Notes under the pieces: model-generated | The model's input: only the letters and a program-made list of their open reading frames with translations | Told to the model about the DNA's origin: nothing | Database searches by the model: none | DNA from: Candidatus Coatesiibacteriota bacterium | Lineage (GTDB): Bacteria > B130-G9 | Assembly: GCA_016929465.1 (NCBI GenBank) | Contig: JAFGIT010000253.1 | Location: 1-5,236, forward strand | Length of the DNA: 5,236 bases | Direction of reading: 5' to 3' | Made by a program: the position numbers and the translations under genes | Part shown: positions 1-5,236 of the stretch, one piece after another | Layout: each line of letters begins with the position of its first letter | Numbering within the stretch: position 1 is the first letter of the stretch

Positions 1-1
1 C

Positions 2-1444
2 GCGATGGAGAATGAGCTATTGGTGGTCCCTGTCATCAATAAGATCGACCTTCCGAACGCGAACATCGAGGAGACCAAGAACCAGATCGTGGACATCCTC
101 GGACTTGATCCGGATCTATGCGTTCCGGTGAGCGCCAAGAAGGGCGATGGCGTCACGGAGCTGCTCGAGTCGATAGTGACGCACGTGCCGCCTCCTACAG
201 GCGATCCCGATGCGCCATTCAGGGCGCTCGTCTTTGACTCATACTATGACAAGTATCATGGAGTTGTGGTGCTCATGCGCGTCGTGGATGGGGAGGTGTC
301 GATCGGGGATAGGATTTCCTTCATGTCCACGGGCAAGAGCTTCGAAGTCTATCAGCTTGGTTTCTTCTCGCCCAAATCGACGACGACCGATGTTCTTCGA
401 GCGGGTGAGGTCGGATTTCTCCTCGCGAGCATCAAGACCCTTGGTGATTCTCCGCTCGGCGATACCATAACACTCGCCAGGCACTTGACGAAGCTGCAGC
501 GACTTCCCGGCTACGTTCCCGTGAAGCAGGTCGTCTTCTCGGGATTATTCCCAATCATGACGGAGCAATACGAGGCCCTCCAGGTGGCACTAGACAAGCT
601 CTCGTTGAACGATCCCGCATTCACTTATCTCCCCGAGAGCTCGAATGCGCTCGGCCTCGGTTTCCGGTGTGGCTACCTCGGAACACTGCACATGGAGATC
701 GTTCGGGAGCGGCTCGAGCGGGAGTTCGGCGTGCAGCTGCTATCGACTGCTCCTAATGTCGAATACGAGATTACGATGGTCGATGGCAGCGTGATCATGG
801 TTGACAATCCACAGAACACCCCGCCCGCGCAAATGATCGAGCATATCGCAGAGCCGTATGTCAGGTGCACCATCATAGTCCCTGACGAGTATATCGGAGC
901 GGTTCTCAAGTTGCTGACCGACCGAAGAGGGACGCAGAAGTCGATGGAGTATGTCGGGGGTGGCAAGGTGATGGTCGTTTACGACCTGCCATTCAATGAG
1001 ACCATCTTCGACTTTTACGACAAGCTGAAGTCCGCTTCGAAGGGCTACGCCTCGTTCGATTACGAGCATATCGGCCACAGGCAGTCCGATATTGTGAAGG
1101 TCGATATTCTCATCAATGGCCAGCCGGTCGATGCGCTCTCCTTCATGGCGCATAAGCAGAATTCCTATCATCGCGGCGTGGCACTCGTTCAGCGCATCAG
1201 GAAGCAGATACCCAGGCAGCTGTTCGAAGTCATCATTCAGGCCGCCATCGGGAGCAAGATAATCTCTCGCGAGAGAGTTGTCCCTCTCCGAAAGAACGTG
1301 ACCGCGAAGTGCTACGGTGGAGATATCACCCGCAAGAGAAAACTCCTCGAAAAGCAGAAAGAGGGCAAGCGCAAGATGAAGCAGCTGGGCTCAGTTTCGA
1401 TTCCTCAGGAAGCCTTCATGGCAATACTGAAGGTCGATAGCTAG
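2..1444 (+). CDS. lepA: Elongation factor 4 (LepA), 5'-truncated by window edge
   Basis: Ribosome-associated translational GTPase that remodels stalled or mistranslocated ribosomes; it acts in the cytoplasm, partly membrane-associated. Residues are numbered from the Met codon at base 5. The reading frame is open to base 2, and that Met falls inside the family consensus just before NKID, so it is internal and not the start. Visible: GTPase G4 motif NKID (12-15) and G5 SAK (43-45), the end of the G domain (to about 65), domain 2 beta-barrel (about 70-160), domain 3 with the LepA-typical GFRCGYLG stretch (219-226), domain 4 (about 285-365), and the LepA-specific C-terminal domain (about 370-479) with LRKNV, AKCYGGDI and the basic KRKLLEKQKEGKRKMKQ tail. 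LepA is about 600 residues, so roughly the first 120 (P-loop, switch I, switch II) lie left of the window. The C-terminus is intact and ends at TAG. No frameshift or lost motif is seen. Family assignment is essentially certain. Confidence 0.98.
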   Translation, partial: AMENELLVVPVINKIDLPNANIEETKNQIVDILGLDPDLCVPVSAKKGDGVTELLESIVTHVPPPTGDPDAPFRALVFDSYYDKYHGVVVLMRVVDGEVSIGDRISFMSTGKSFEVYQLGFFSPKSTTTDVLRAGEVGFLLASIKTLGDSPLGDTITLARHLTKLQRLPGYVPVKQVVFSGLFPIMTEQYEALQVALDKLSLNDPAFTYLPESSNALGLGFRCGYLGTLHMEIVRERLEREFGVQLLSTAPNVEYEITMVDGSVIMVDNPQNTPPAQMIEHIAEPYVRCTIIVPDEYIGAVLKLLTDRRGTQKSMEYVGGGKVMVVYDLPFNETIFDFYDKLKSASKGYASFDYEHIGHRQSDIVKVDILINGQPVDALSFMAHKQNSYHRGVALVQRIRKQIPRQLFEVIIQAAIGSKIISRERVVPLRKNVTAKCYGGDITRKRKLLEKQKEGKRKMKQLGSVSIPQEAFMAILKVDS

Positions 1445-1522
1445 ACCACACCGTCTCGGTGGCGAATATCCCCACGGGATGACTCGCTGCGGGGCACCAT
1501 CCAGCCCCAAGGTTCTCCCATC

Positions 1523-1538
1523 AATTCGAAATCGAATT
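1523..1538. repeat. Short perfect inverted repeat
   Basis: AATTCG, four bases AAAT, then CGAATT: a perfect 6-base-pair inverted repeat about 80 bases after the lepA stop. It has no T-tract and only two G-C pairs, so it is a poor terminator. It could be a protein-binding site or chance. Confidence 0.35.
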
Positions 1539-1591
1539 AGATTCTGTCGCGTCAGGCATGCTCCACCTTTGTGCGCCATTCGTCCATTTAT

Positions 1592-1611
1592 TCAAAATAT
1601 TGTCAAAATTG
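1592..1611. repeat. Near-tandem TCAAAAT(AT)TG repeat
   Basis: TCAAAATATTG (1592-1602) is followed directly by TCAAAATTG (1603-1611), an imperfect tandem repeat at the left border of the AT-rich island. It could be an operator-like site or simple AT-rich drift. The spacing is about one helical turn. Confidence 0.3.
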
Positions 1612-1677
1612 TCCCCAAGGCCGTATGCCAATATCCTTAAATCAATTAGAATTCTCTATATATTAATGCCAATTCAT

Positions 1678-1770
1678 TATAGACATAGCGGATCATATAC
1701 GATATAGACAATAGCGATTTATGAGAATCTCTGATGAGGTCATTCGGAAAAGACCGGCATAGAGACATAG
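1678..1770. repeat. Direct repeats with core AGACATAG (three copies)
   Basis: TATAGACATAGCGGAT at 1678-1693 recurs as TATAGACAATAGCGAT at 1703-1718. The two copies differ by one inserted A and one lost G and start 25 bases apart. A third, weaker copy (AGAGACATAGAT, 1761-1772) shares the core AGACATAG. The repeats lie in and just after the AT-rich island, upstream of the small ORF and the receiver-like gene. They may be binding sites for a regulator, or decayed remnants of a longer repeat. Confidence 0.45.
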
Positions 1771-1781
1771 ATGGGCCAAAA

Positions 1782-1787
1782 GGGAGG
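1782..1787 (+). promoter_or_regulatory. Shine-Dalgarno sequence for the small ORF at 1794
   Basis: GGGAGG six bases before an ATG at 1794. Sequence and spacing are close to ideal for a bacterial ribosome binding site. This is the main reason to consider the following 39-codon ORF real and to choose its start over the in-frame ATG at 1734, which lacks such a signal. Confidence 0.45.
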
Positions 1788-1793
1788 CGTCCG

Positions 1794-1913
1794 ATGTCCG
1801 AGATTTTGATGCGATGTATGAGCCCACGGGTGGAGGCGATCCTGAGCAGGACGGCGCTCTACAGTCGAGGTAGCATCGGCAGGTCCCCAATGAGAGTCTT
1901 TTCACATCTATAA
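1794..1913 (+). CDS. Possible small protein, 39 residues, unknown function
   Basis: Not recognised as any known family. The ORF runs from ATG 1794 to TAA 1911-1913 and begins MSEILMRCMSPRVEAI. It is preceded by a strong Shine-Dalgarno sequence (GGGAGG, six-base spacing). The peptide is basic, with seven Arg and one Cys, has no transmembrane segment or signal peptide, and is met-rich (four Met). The same frame is open upstream to about 1725, giving an alternative 59-residue version from ATG 1734. It is also in the same frame as the receiver-like gene that follows, separated only by the TAA and a 30-base gap. It could therefore be a leader peptide, an independent small protein, or chance: an open run of about 60 codons is not rare at this composition. 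Evidence is the ribosome binding site and position only. Confidence 0.35.
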   Translation: MSEILMRCMSPRVEAILSRTALYSRGSIGRSPMRVFSHL

Positions 1914-1914
1914 T
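1909..1914 (+). promoter_or_regulatory. Possible -10 box for the receiver-like gene
   Basis: An exact TATAAT lies 17 bases before the GGAGG ribosome binding site and would place a transcript start near 1921, giving a 5' leader of roughly 20 bases. The expected -35 position (about 1886-1891, CCCAAT) has no resemblance to TTGACA, and no extended -10 TG is present. The hexamer also contains the TAA stop of the small ORF. It is plausible only as a weak or activator-dependent promoter. Confidence 0.3.
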
Positions 1915-1930
1915 TGTATGATCCTCGCCG

Positions 1931-1935
1931 GGAGG
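1931..1935 (+). promoter_or_regulatory. Shine-Dalgarno sequence deciding the TTG start at 1944
   Basis: GGAGG is followed by eight bases and then TTG (1944-1946). This supports the downstream TTG over the earlier in-frame TTG at 1914, which has no ribosome binding site. The protein also begins sensibly there, with a basic residue pair leading directly into the first predicted beta-strand. Confidence 0.7.
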
Positions 1936-1943
1936 AATATACA

Positions 1944-2351
1944 TTGAGCAAGAGGATTTTGATCGCTGTTTCATCGAGACAGCCTTGGATGTCAATGACA
2001 TATCGCCTTGCCAGAAAAGCAGGTTTCTCACCCATCCTCTGCAGATGTGCCGAAGCTGCCAGGTCGGAATGCGATATATTCATCCGTATCGGGATCCCGC
2101 CGTCCATCGTCCTTGTGGATGGAGCATTGGCTACCGAGGAACGGGCGTCAGTTAGAGAATTGTGCGAGCTCTGTCGAGTCAAACTCATCGTGATTCCGGA
2201 CAGGATCGCGCCTGAGCTTGAGCGCCAGATCAGAGATGTTCTGGAGCAAGAACTGATACTCGAGAATTCGGTTCTCGGAAGATATCCCTCAAGGGACCTT
2301 ACTACAGCCTCTAATAGCATACAAATGGAAGATATCGCCAGATTGACTTGA
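1944..2351 (+). CDS. Stand-alone receiver-like (degenerate REC) domain protein, 135 residues
   Basis: Function unknown. Numbered from the TTG at 1944, the predicted order is strand 3-10 (KRILIAVS), helix 13-27, strand 29-34, helix 36-48, strand 54-59 (SIVLVD), helix 65-78, strand 79-85 (VKLIVIP), helix 86-103, and a polar tail of about 30 residues. This alternation and the size match a CheY-like receiver domain, with Asp59 at the phospho-acceptor position at the end of strand 3. The acidic pair normally following strand 1 is replaced by Ser10-Ser11, and no conserved Thr/Ser or C-terminal Lys-Pro is apparent, so canonical phosphorelay activity is doubtful. Five Cys are present, including CxC (33, 35) and CxxC (74, 77). 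There is no output domain, membrane segment or signal peptide. Start choice rests on the GGAGG at 1931. No histidine kinase is nearby. The receiver assignment is an inference from secondary-structure pattern. Another Rossmann-like or flavodoxin-like fold is possible. That it is a coding gene is more secure than its family. Confidence 0.65.
   Translation: MSKRILIAVSSRQPWMSMTYRLARKAGFSPILCRCAEAARSECDIFIRIGIPPSIVLVDGALATEERASVRELCELCRVKLIVIPDRIAPELERQIRDVLEQELILENSVLGRYPSRDLTTASNSIQMEDIARLT
2277..2336. repeat. 10-base direct repeat GGAAGATATC inside the receiver-like gene
   Basis: GGAAGATATC occurs at 2277-2286 and again, exactly 50 bases on, at 2327-2336, both within the 3' end of the receiver-like gene. 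Next to the first copy is a small inverted repeat, TCCCT-CA-AGGGA (2285-2296). The copies are in different reading frames, so they do not reflect a peptide repeat. They may be chance. Confidence 0.3.
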
Positions 2352-2392
2352 ACATTGTGGCGATGTGCCCCGGAGTCCAATTCGAGTCCAGC

Positions 2393-5014
2393 TCAGGCCA
2401 TACTTAGGAATTGCGCAAAGAGGACCACCGTGTTGTAGGTTGCGTGTGCCGCTACAGGTGCTAAAAGCAGGCCAGTTCGCTCGAAGCTGATAGCGGCTGC
2501 CAGACCGAGCGCAAAGACCGGTAGCGCGGAGATGGGCGGATGGACCATCGCAAAGATCGCTGCGCTCCCCAGGATTGCCACTGAGGGCTTCAGGGAACGC
2601 CGCATGCCTTTGAAGAGAAGACCGCGAAAGATATATTCCTCGAAAAGCGGCGCGGCCACCACCAAGAGGAGCGCGATCCACCATAGGTCGCTGTAGCAGG
2701 TTCGTGATAAAAGATCGAGCGTTTCGCTTTTAAGCTCCTTTAGCGGCTCGATGAATTCGATAAGGTTCAGATAGAGCACGCCAAAGACTGCCGCGAGCAG
2801 CCCCCAGAAGAGACCTGTTCTGAGGGATTTTTCCCAGCTAACCGACGAATCGACCGACGGCTTTAGGCCAATTGTTTCCCATAGGTCGGGGACCTTGAGA
2901 TGCCGGAATATCAGGATGGAGCACAAGGCGACGACGCCCGCGGCAACTGCGTAGGCAATCAGCATGAAGCTGCGAACGCCTCTATTGCTGGACCAATAGA
3001 AAGGAAGAAAAAGCAGGCCCTGAAGGGCGAAGAAGGCGTAGCTCACGACAACACCATCAATCACACCGATCCTGTGTGGAGGATTCTGCGTGGGATCGAG
3101 GATATATGGAAGATGTCCCATCGCGTGCTGCCACACGGCAAGGCAAAGCAATACGCCAAAGCAGAGAACGACAACGCTCTGGTATGCCGTGGGGGCGTAA
3201 ATGCCATACATATACATCCCGCCAAGCGTCATTAGGAGCATTGAAAGCGCAGGTGAAGCTCTCCATTGAAGATCTCGCTCAAATGGGTCCGTCATCAGGA
3301 CGGCAAGTCCGCTTGCCATAACTGAATAGGTCGCGATCCCCGCCAGGGCGAATGCTGAGCTCCAGACTGCAGTTGTCCAGGAGGATGGAAGAATCGCGAA
3401 GGCGATGGCCAGCATAACCAGGCCATACGATAGCGCAAGAATCGCCCACATCTTTGTTTTCTGAACGATGGCATCCTTCAGGCGAATTGGAAAGGTGAAT
3501 AGCAGCCAAAGAGACTCCGCCTCTGCCGCAACGATCATAGTCGAAGAAAGAATGGTGATGAGCAATCCCATGAAGAAGGCCATAGCGGCTGCATGCCGGA
3601 AGTCGCCTGAGATCTCTCTAGGCAAGAGCGGCCACATCAGCAGTCGAAGGGCGATCACCATCGCGGGGAGGACAGTCATCTGTATCAAAATAGCCCTGTT
3701 GCTGACCAACAGCCTGAGGTCCTTGCCGATGAACCCACCCATCGATCTCAGGTCCGCTTTTGCGTCAGAGGCACGATCTCGCTTCCCGGTATATGGTCCC
3801 GGTTCCCTTACCAGGCCGTCGCGAATCAGTTTTGAGGACGCTTCTATTGAGACGAAGGCAAATAGCACAACGCTGATCACGGCAAGAACAATGACTGGCA
3901 ATGCCAGCGAGCCTCCAGCGCACAAGAGGACCGGCAGCGAAGTCGGCAGCCACGGTACAATGCCCGGGAGATAGTCCACGACCGCGAGCAGACGGCTCGC
4001 CTGCCCAGGCATCGCGCCAGCAAAGGAGAGCAGAAGGAATATGACCCCGAATACAGAAAAGACAGCCTGGAAGTTCCTGATTGCCTTTCTCGATAGATTC
4101 TTCCGAAGCCAGGTCTCTATGATTGTCCGGCATGAGGCACAAAGGACCGCGACATACGCCGCACTAACAAGCGCGATCGGGACCCCCATCAATCCATAGC
4201 CGGAGGACCAGAAGCAAACAAAGAAAAAGGGCAGAATGAATGCCCAGGAGAATATGTTGAATAGGGAATATTCAATGAGCTTCGCTCCTATGAGAACTTG
4301 CGGAGAGACAGGAAATGAAGAGAGCCATTGCATGTCCCAGTCGAGCTTCCCAAGGTCCATATTGCGGATCCCGAGATCGCTGAGTACCGCGCCAGCAAAT
4401 AGGAGCAAAGAGATGAAACCCAGGCAGAGGATCATCCTATCCTCGTTCTCTTCAGCGGGCCAGCTCTGAACACTCGGCCAAAGACAGTGGCGTATCCTCA
4501 GTTTGATCAGCTCAAACCGACCTAATCCATCCTCTTTGATGGAGGAAAGCATCTCATCAATGGGCAATCTCTGTCTCTGCAGGTAACCCATGATGCGGCG
4601 ACTGTCCTTTGAAAGGGCATCACGTAGTCTCTTCTCGGATTCTGCGCTCAATGTTTCTCCAGAATTGGTCCCTGGATTTGACAGAAGAGTGTCTATCTCC
4701 CTCAAACCGCGCACGGTAATGGGGAAATTACCTCTGGCGGAGATTGCCTCCATATCGAGGTCATCCGAGACGGAGGGAAGGAATCGGGACCATAAATTGA
4801 CGTAGTTCATCAGGAAAATGAATCCAAACAGGGCCACTGCAATGAGGCTGCGTTTCCGCTTTCTCGGTGTCGCCTCTCGACGGGTCTGGACGCCAGCCTT
4901 ATCGCCGAGAGCCATCTTCTTCAGCCATTTGGATGAGAAGCGGTTAATTCTCCCTCTGATAGCGGCTCTCGAGACAATCAGCAGGGCCCGACGGCTGGAA
5001 GGTGGGCTATGCAT
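2393..5014 (-). CDS. ABC-2 type exporter permease fused to CPBP intramembrane protease
   Basis: Polytopic inner-membrane protein of 873 residues. Residues about 1-640 are a permease with around a dozen membrane segments. A basic cytoplasmic N-terminus precedes TM1 (about 57-75), followed by a large charged extracytoplasmic loop (about 76-193), TM2 (194-214) and further segments. A second permease half begins near 426 (GGFIGKDLRLLVSNRAILIQ). The halves share an FP(V/I)...K element after a membrane segment (FPVSPQVLIGAK at 234; FPIRLKDAIVQK at 508). Residues about 650-873 are a CPBP (CAAX protease/bacteriocin-processing, Rce1-like) domain with EEYIFR (792-797), FAMVH (821-825) and HATYN (857-861), so all catalytic Glu, Arg, His and Asn positions are kept. 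The start overlaps the ATPase stop by one base (TGATG), indicating translational coupling; the upstream GAAGAG is a weak, close ribosome site. The fusion resembles NatB-type permease/CPBP proteins. The exported substrate is unknown. It ends in TGA at 2395-2393. Confidence 0.9.
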   Translation of the reverse strand: MHSPPSSRRALLIVSRAAIRGRINRFSSKWLKKMALGDKAGVQTRREATPRKRKRSLIAVALFGFIFLMNYVNLWSRFLPSVSDDLDMEAISARGNFPITVRGLREIDTLLSNPGTNSGETLSAESEKRLRDALSKDSRRIMGYLQRQRLPIDEMLSSIKEDGLGRFELIKLRIRHCLWPSVQSWPAEENEDRMILCLGFISLLLFAGAVLSDLGIRNMDLGKLDWDMQWLSSFPVSPQVLIGAKLIEYSLFNIFSWAFILPFFFVCFWSSGYGLMGVPIALVSAAYVAVLCASCRTIIETWLRKNLSRKAIRNFQAVFSVFGVIFLLLSFAGAMPGQASRLLAVVDYLPGIVPWLPTSLPVLLCAGGSLALPVIVLAVISVVLFAFVSIEASSKLIRDGLVREPGPYTGKRDRASDAKADLRSMGGFIGKDLRLLVSNRAILIQMTVLPAMVIALRLLMWPLLPREISGDFRHAAAMAFFMGLLITILSSTMIVAAEAESLWLLFTFPIRLKDAIVQKTKMWAILALSYGLVMLAIAFAILPSSWTTAVWSSAFALAGIATYSVMASGLAVLMTDPFERDLQWRASPALSMLLMTLGGMYMYGIYAPTAYQSVVVLCFGVLLCLAVWQHAMGHLPYILDPTQNPPHRIGVIDGVVVSYAFFALQGLLFLPFYWSSNRGVRSFMLIAYAVAAGVVALCSILIFRHLKVPDLWETIGLKPSVDSSVSWEKSLRTGLFWGLLAAVFGVLYLNLIEFIEPLKELKSETLDLLSRTCYSDLWWIALLLVVAAPLFEEYIFRGLLFKGMRRSLKPSVAILGSAAIFAMVHPPISALPVFALGLAAAISFERTGLLLAPVAAHATYNTVVLFAQFLSMA

Positions 5015-5235
5015 CAGCTCTTCGAGTTAATGGACTCATCGTTTGGTGTGGTCTTGGTTTCCTGCGTGAGCGAGAAGAATATCTCCTCCAGCGAGCTACC
5101 CTCGGAGACCTCACCTCGAAGCTCATCCAGGCGCCCGATGCCGGCGAGCTTGCCCTTGAACATCACCGCGACGCGGTCGCATATTTTCTCGGCCTGGTCA
5201 AGTAGGTGAGTGCTGAAAAAGACCGAATCGCCCTT
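5014..5235 (-). CDS. ABC transporter ATP-binding protein, C-terminal fragment (cut by window edge)
   Basis: The last 73 residues of an ABC ATPase, read leftward and ending in TGA (5016-5014). The fragment starts KGDSVFFSTHLLDQAEKICD. It contains the H-loop (switch) histidine in FFSTH (residue 10 of the fragment), then the family-typical DRVAVMFKGKLAGIG segment and a SLEEIFFSLT end. This pattern is typical of NatA/CcmA-like ATPases that partner ABC-2 permeases. Walker A, signature and Walker B motifs lie right of the window. It would hydrolyse ATP in the cytoplasm and drive the permease encoded immediately downstream. The two genes overlap by one base, the usual sign of a matched transporter pair. 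A polar tail of about 15 residues after SLTQE carries no recognised domain. The operon promoter must lie beyond the right edge. Confidence 0.93.
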   Translation of the reverse strand, partial: KGDSVFFSTHLLDQAEKICDRVAVMFKGKLAGIGRLDELRGEVSEGSSLEEIFFSLTQETKTTPNDESINSKS

Positions 5236-5236
5236 A

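Larger units (their letters stand above)
1445..1793. other. Non-coding stretch downstream of lepA with an AT-rich island
   Basis: About 350 bases without a supportable gene. The first half (1445-1590) has ordinary composition and a few weak hairpins: CACCG-TCT-CGGTG at 1449-1461 and an AATTCG/CGAATT pair at 1523-1538. Neither is followed by a T-run, so no clear rho-independent terminator for lepA is visible. The second half (about 1591-1730) is AT-rich, near 31% GC by hand count, and holds TATA-like words and short direct repeats. This composition suits a promoter or regulatory region for the small genes to the right, but no convincing paired -35/-10 was found. An 8-base word, CCCCAAGG, occurs at 1505-1512 and again at 1613-1620. 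No tRNA or other RNA gene was recognised. Confidence 0.6.

Noticed and set aside
740-1171. 143-codon minus-strand ORF inside lepA
   Set aside because: Lies wholly antisense to conserved LepA domains; no ribosome site or family resemblance.
1449-1461. Hairpin CACCG-TCT-CGGTG just after the lepA stop as a terminator
   Set aside because: Only five pairs and no following T-run.
1501-1545. Possible tRNA T-arm (GGTTC near AATTCGAAATC)
   Set aside because: No acceptor, D or anticodon arms could be paired around it.
1914-1943. Upstream TTG start adding ten residues to the receiver-like protein
   Set aside because: No ribosome site before 1914, and the added residues precede the GGAGG that serves the TTG at 1944.
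1859-2380. 173-codon ORF on the minus strand, longer than the plus-strand gene it overlaps
   Set aside because: Its product is Ser/Arg-rich with no recognisable fold, it starts at TTG with no ribosome site, and it mirrors the plus-strand gene, which has a strong GGAGG and a regular strand/helix pattern.
3468-3974. 168-codon plus-strand ORF inside the permease gene
   Set aside because: Antisense shadow of a clear membrane-protein gene; composition is that of reversed hydrophobic codons.
5002-5209. Two plus-strand ORFs of about 66 codons at the right end
   Set aside because: Both are antisense to the ABC ATPase fragment, whose H-loop and C-terminal motifs are clear.
1-5236. CRISPR array, insertion sequence or phage attachment site
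   Set aside because: No regularly spaced repeats of 25-40 bases, no transposase and no terminal inverted repeats were seen.

Overview
The window comes from a bacterium. It carries the translation factor LepA (EF4), which archaea lack, together with Shine-Dalgarno-led small genes and a bacterial ABC exporter operon. Coding DNA is moderately GC-rich. The phylum cannot be fixed from the sequence alone. Fusions of an ABC-2 permease to a CPBP protease are known to me mainly from Planctomycetes-, Verrucomicrobia- and candidate-phylum-type genomes, so such a lineage is a reasonable but unproven guess.

Layout from left to right: (1) positions 2-1444, plus strand: the 3' four-fifths of lepA, cut by the left edge just before the NKID motif of its GTPase domain. 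(2) 1445-1793: a non-coding stretch of about 350 bases. Its second half is an AT-rich island (about 31% GC by hand count over 1591-1730) holding short direct repeats. (3) 1794-1913: a possible 39-residue small protein with a strong Shine-Dalgarno sequence. (4) 1944-2351: a 135-residue stand-alone protein whose predicted strand/helix order resembles a response-regulator receiver domain that has lost most of its catalytic residues. It is started from TTG by a clear GGAGG. (5) 2393-5014, minus strand: a large 873-residue membrane protein joining a two-half ABC-2 type permease to a C-terminal CPBP (Abi/Rce1-like) glutamic intramembrane protease domain. (6) 5014-5235, minus strand: the C-terminal 73 residues of its ABC ATPase, cut by the right edge, whose stop overlaps the permease start by one base.

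Genes 5 and 6 form a translationally coupled export operon transcribed leftward, with its promoter beyond the right edge. It converges on the rightward lepA/receiver-like side with only 41 bases between stop codons and no visible intrinsic terminator. LepA is a housekeeping translation factor. Nothing in the sequence links it, the receiver-like protein and the exporter into one pathway. The most unusual items are the exporter-protease fusion with two permease halves, the degenerate receiver-like protein, and the small-ORF/repeat region upstream of it.
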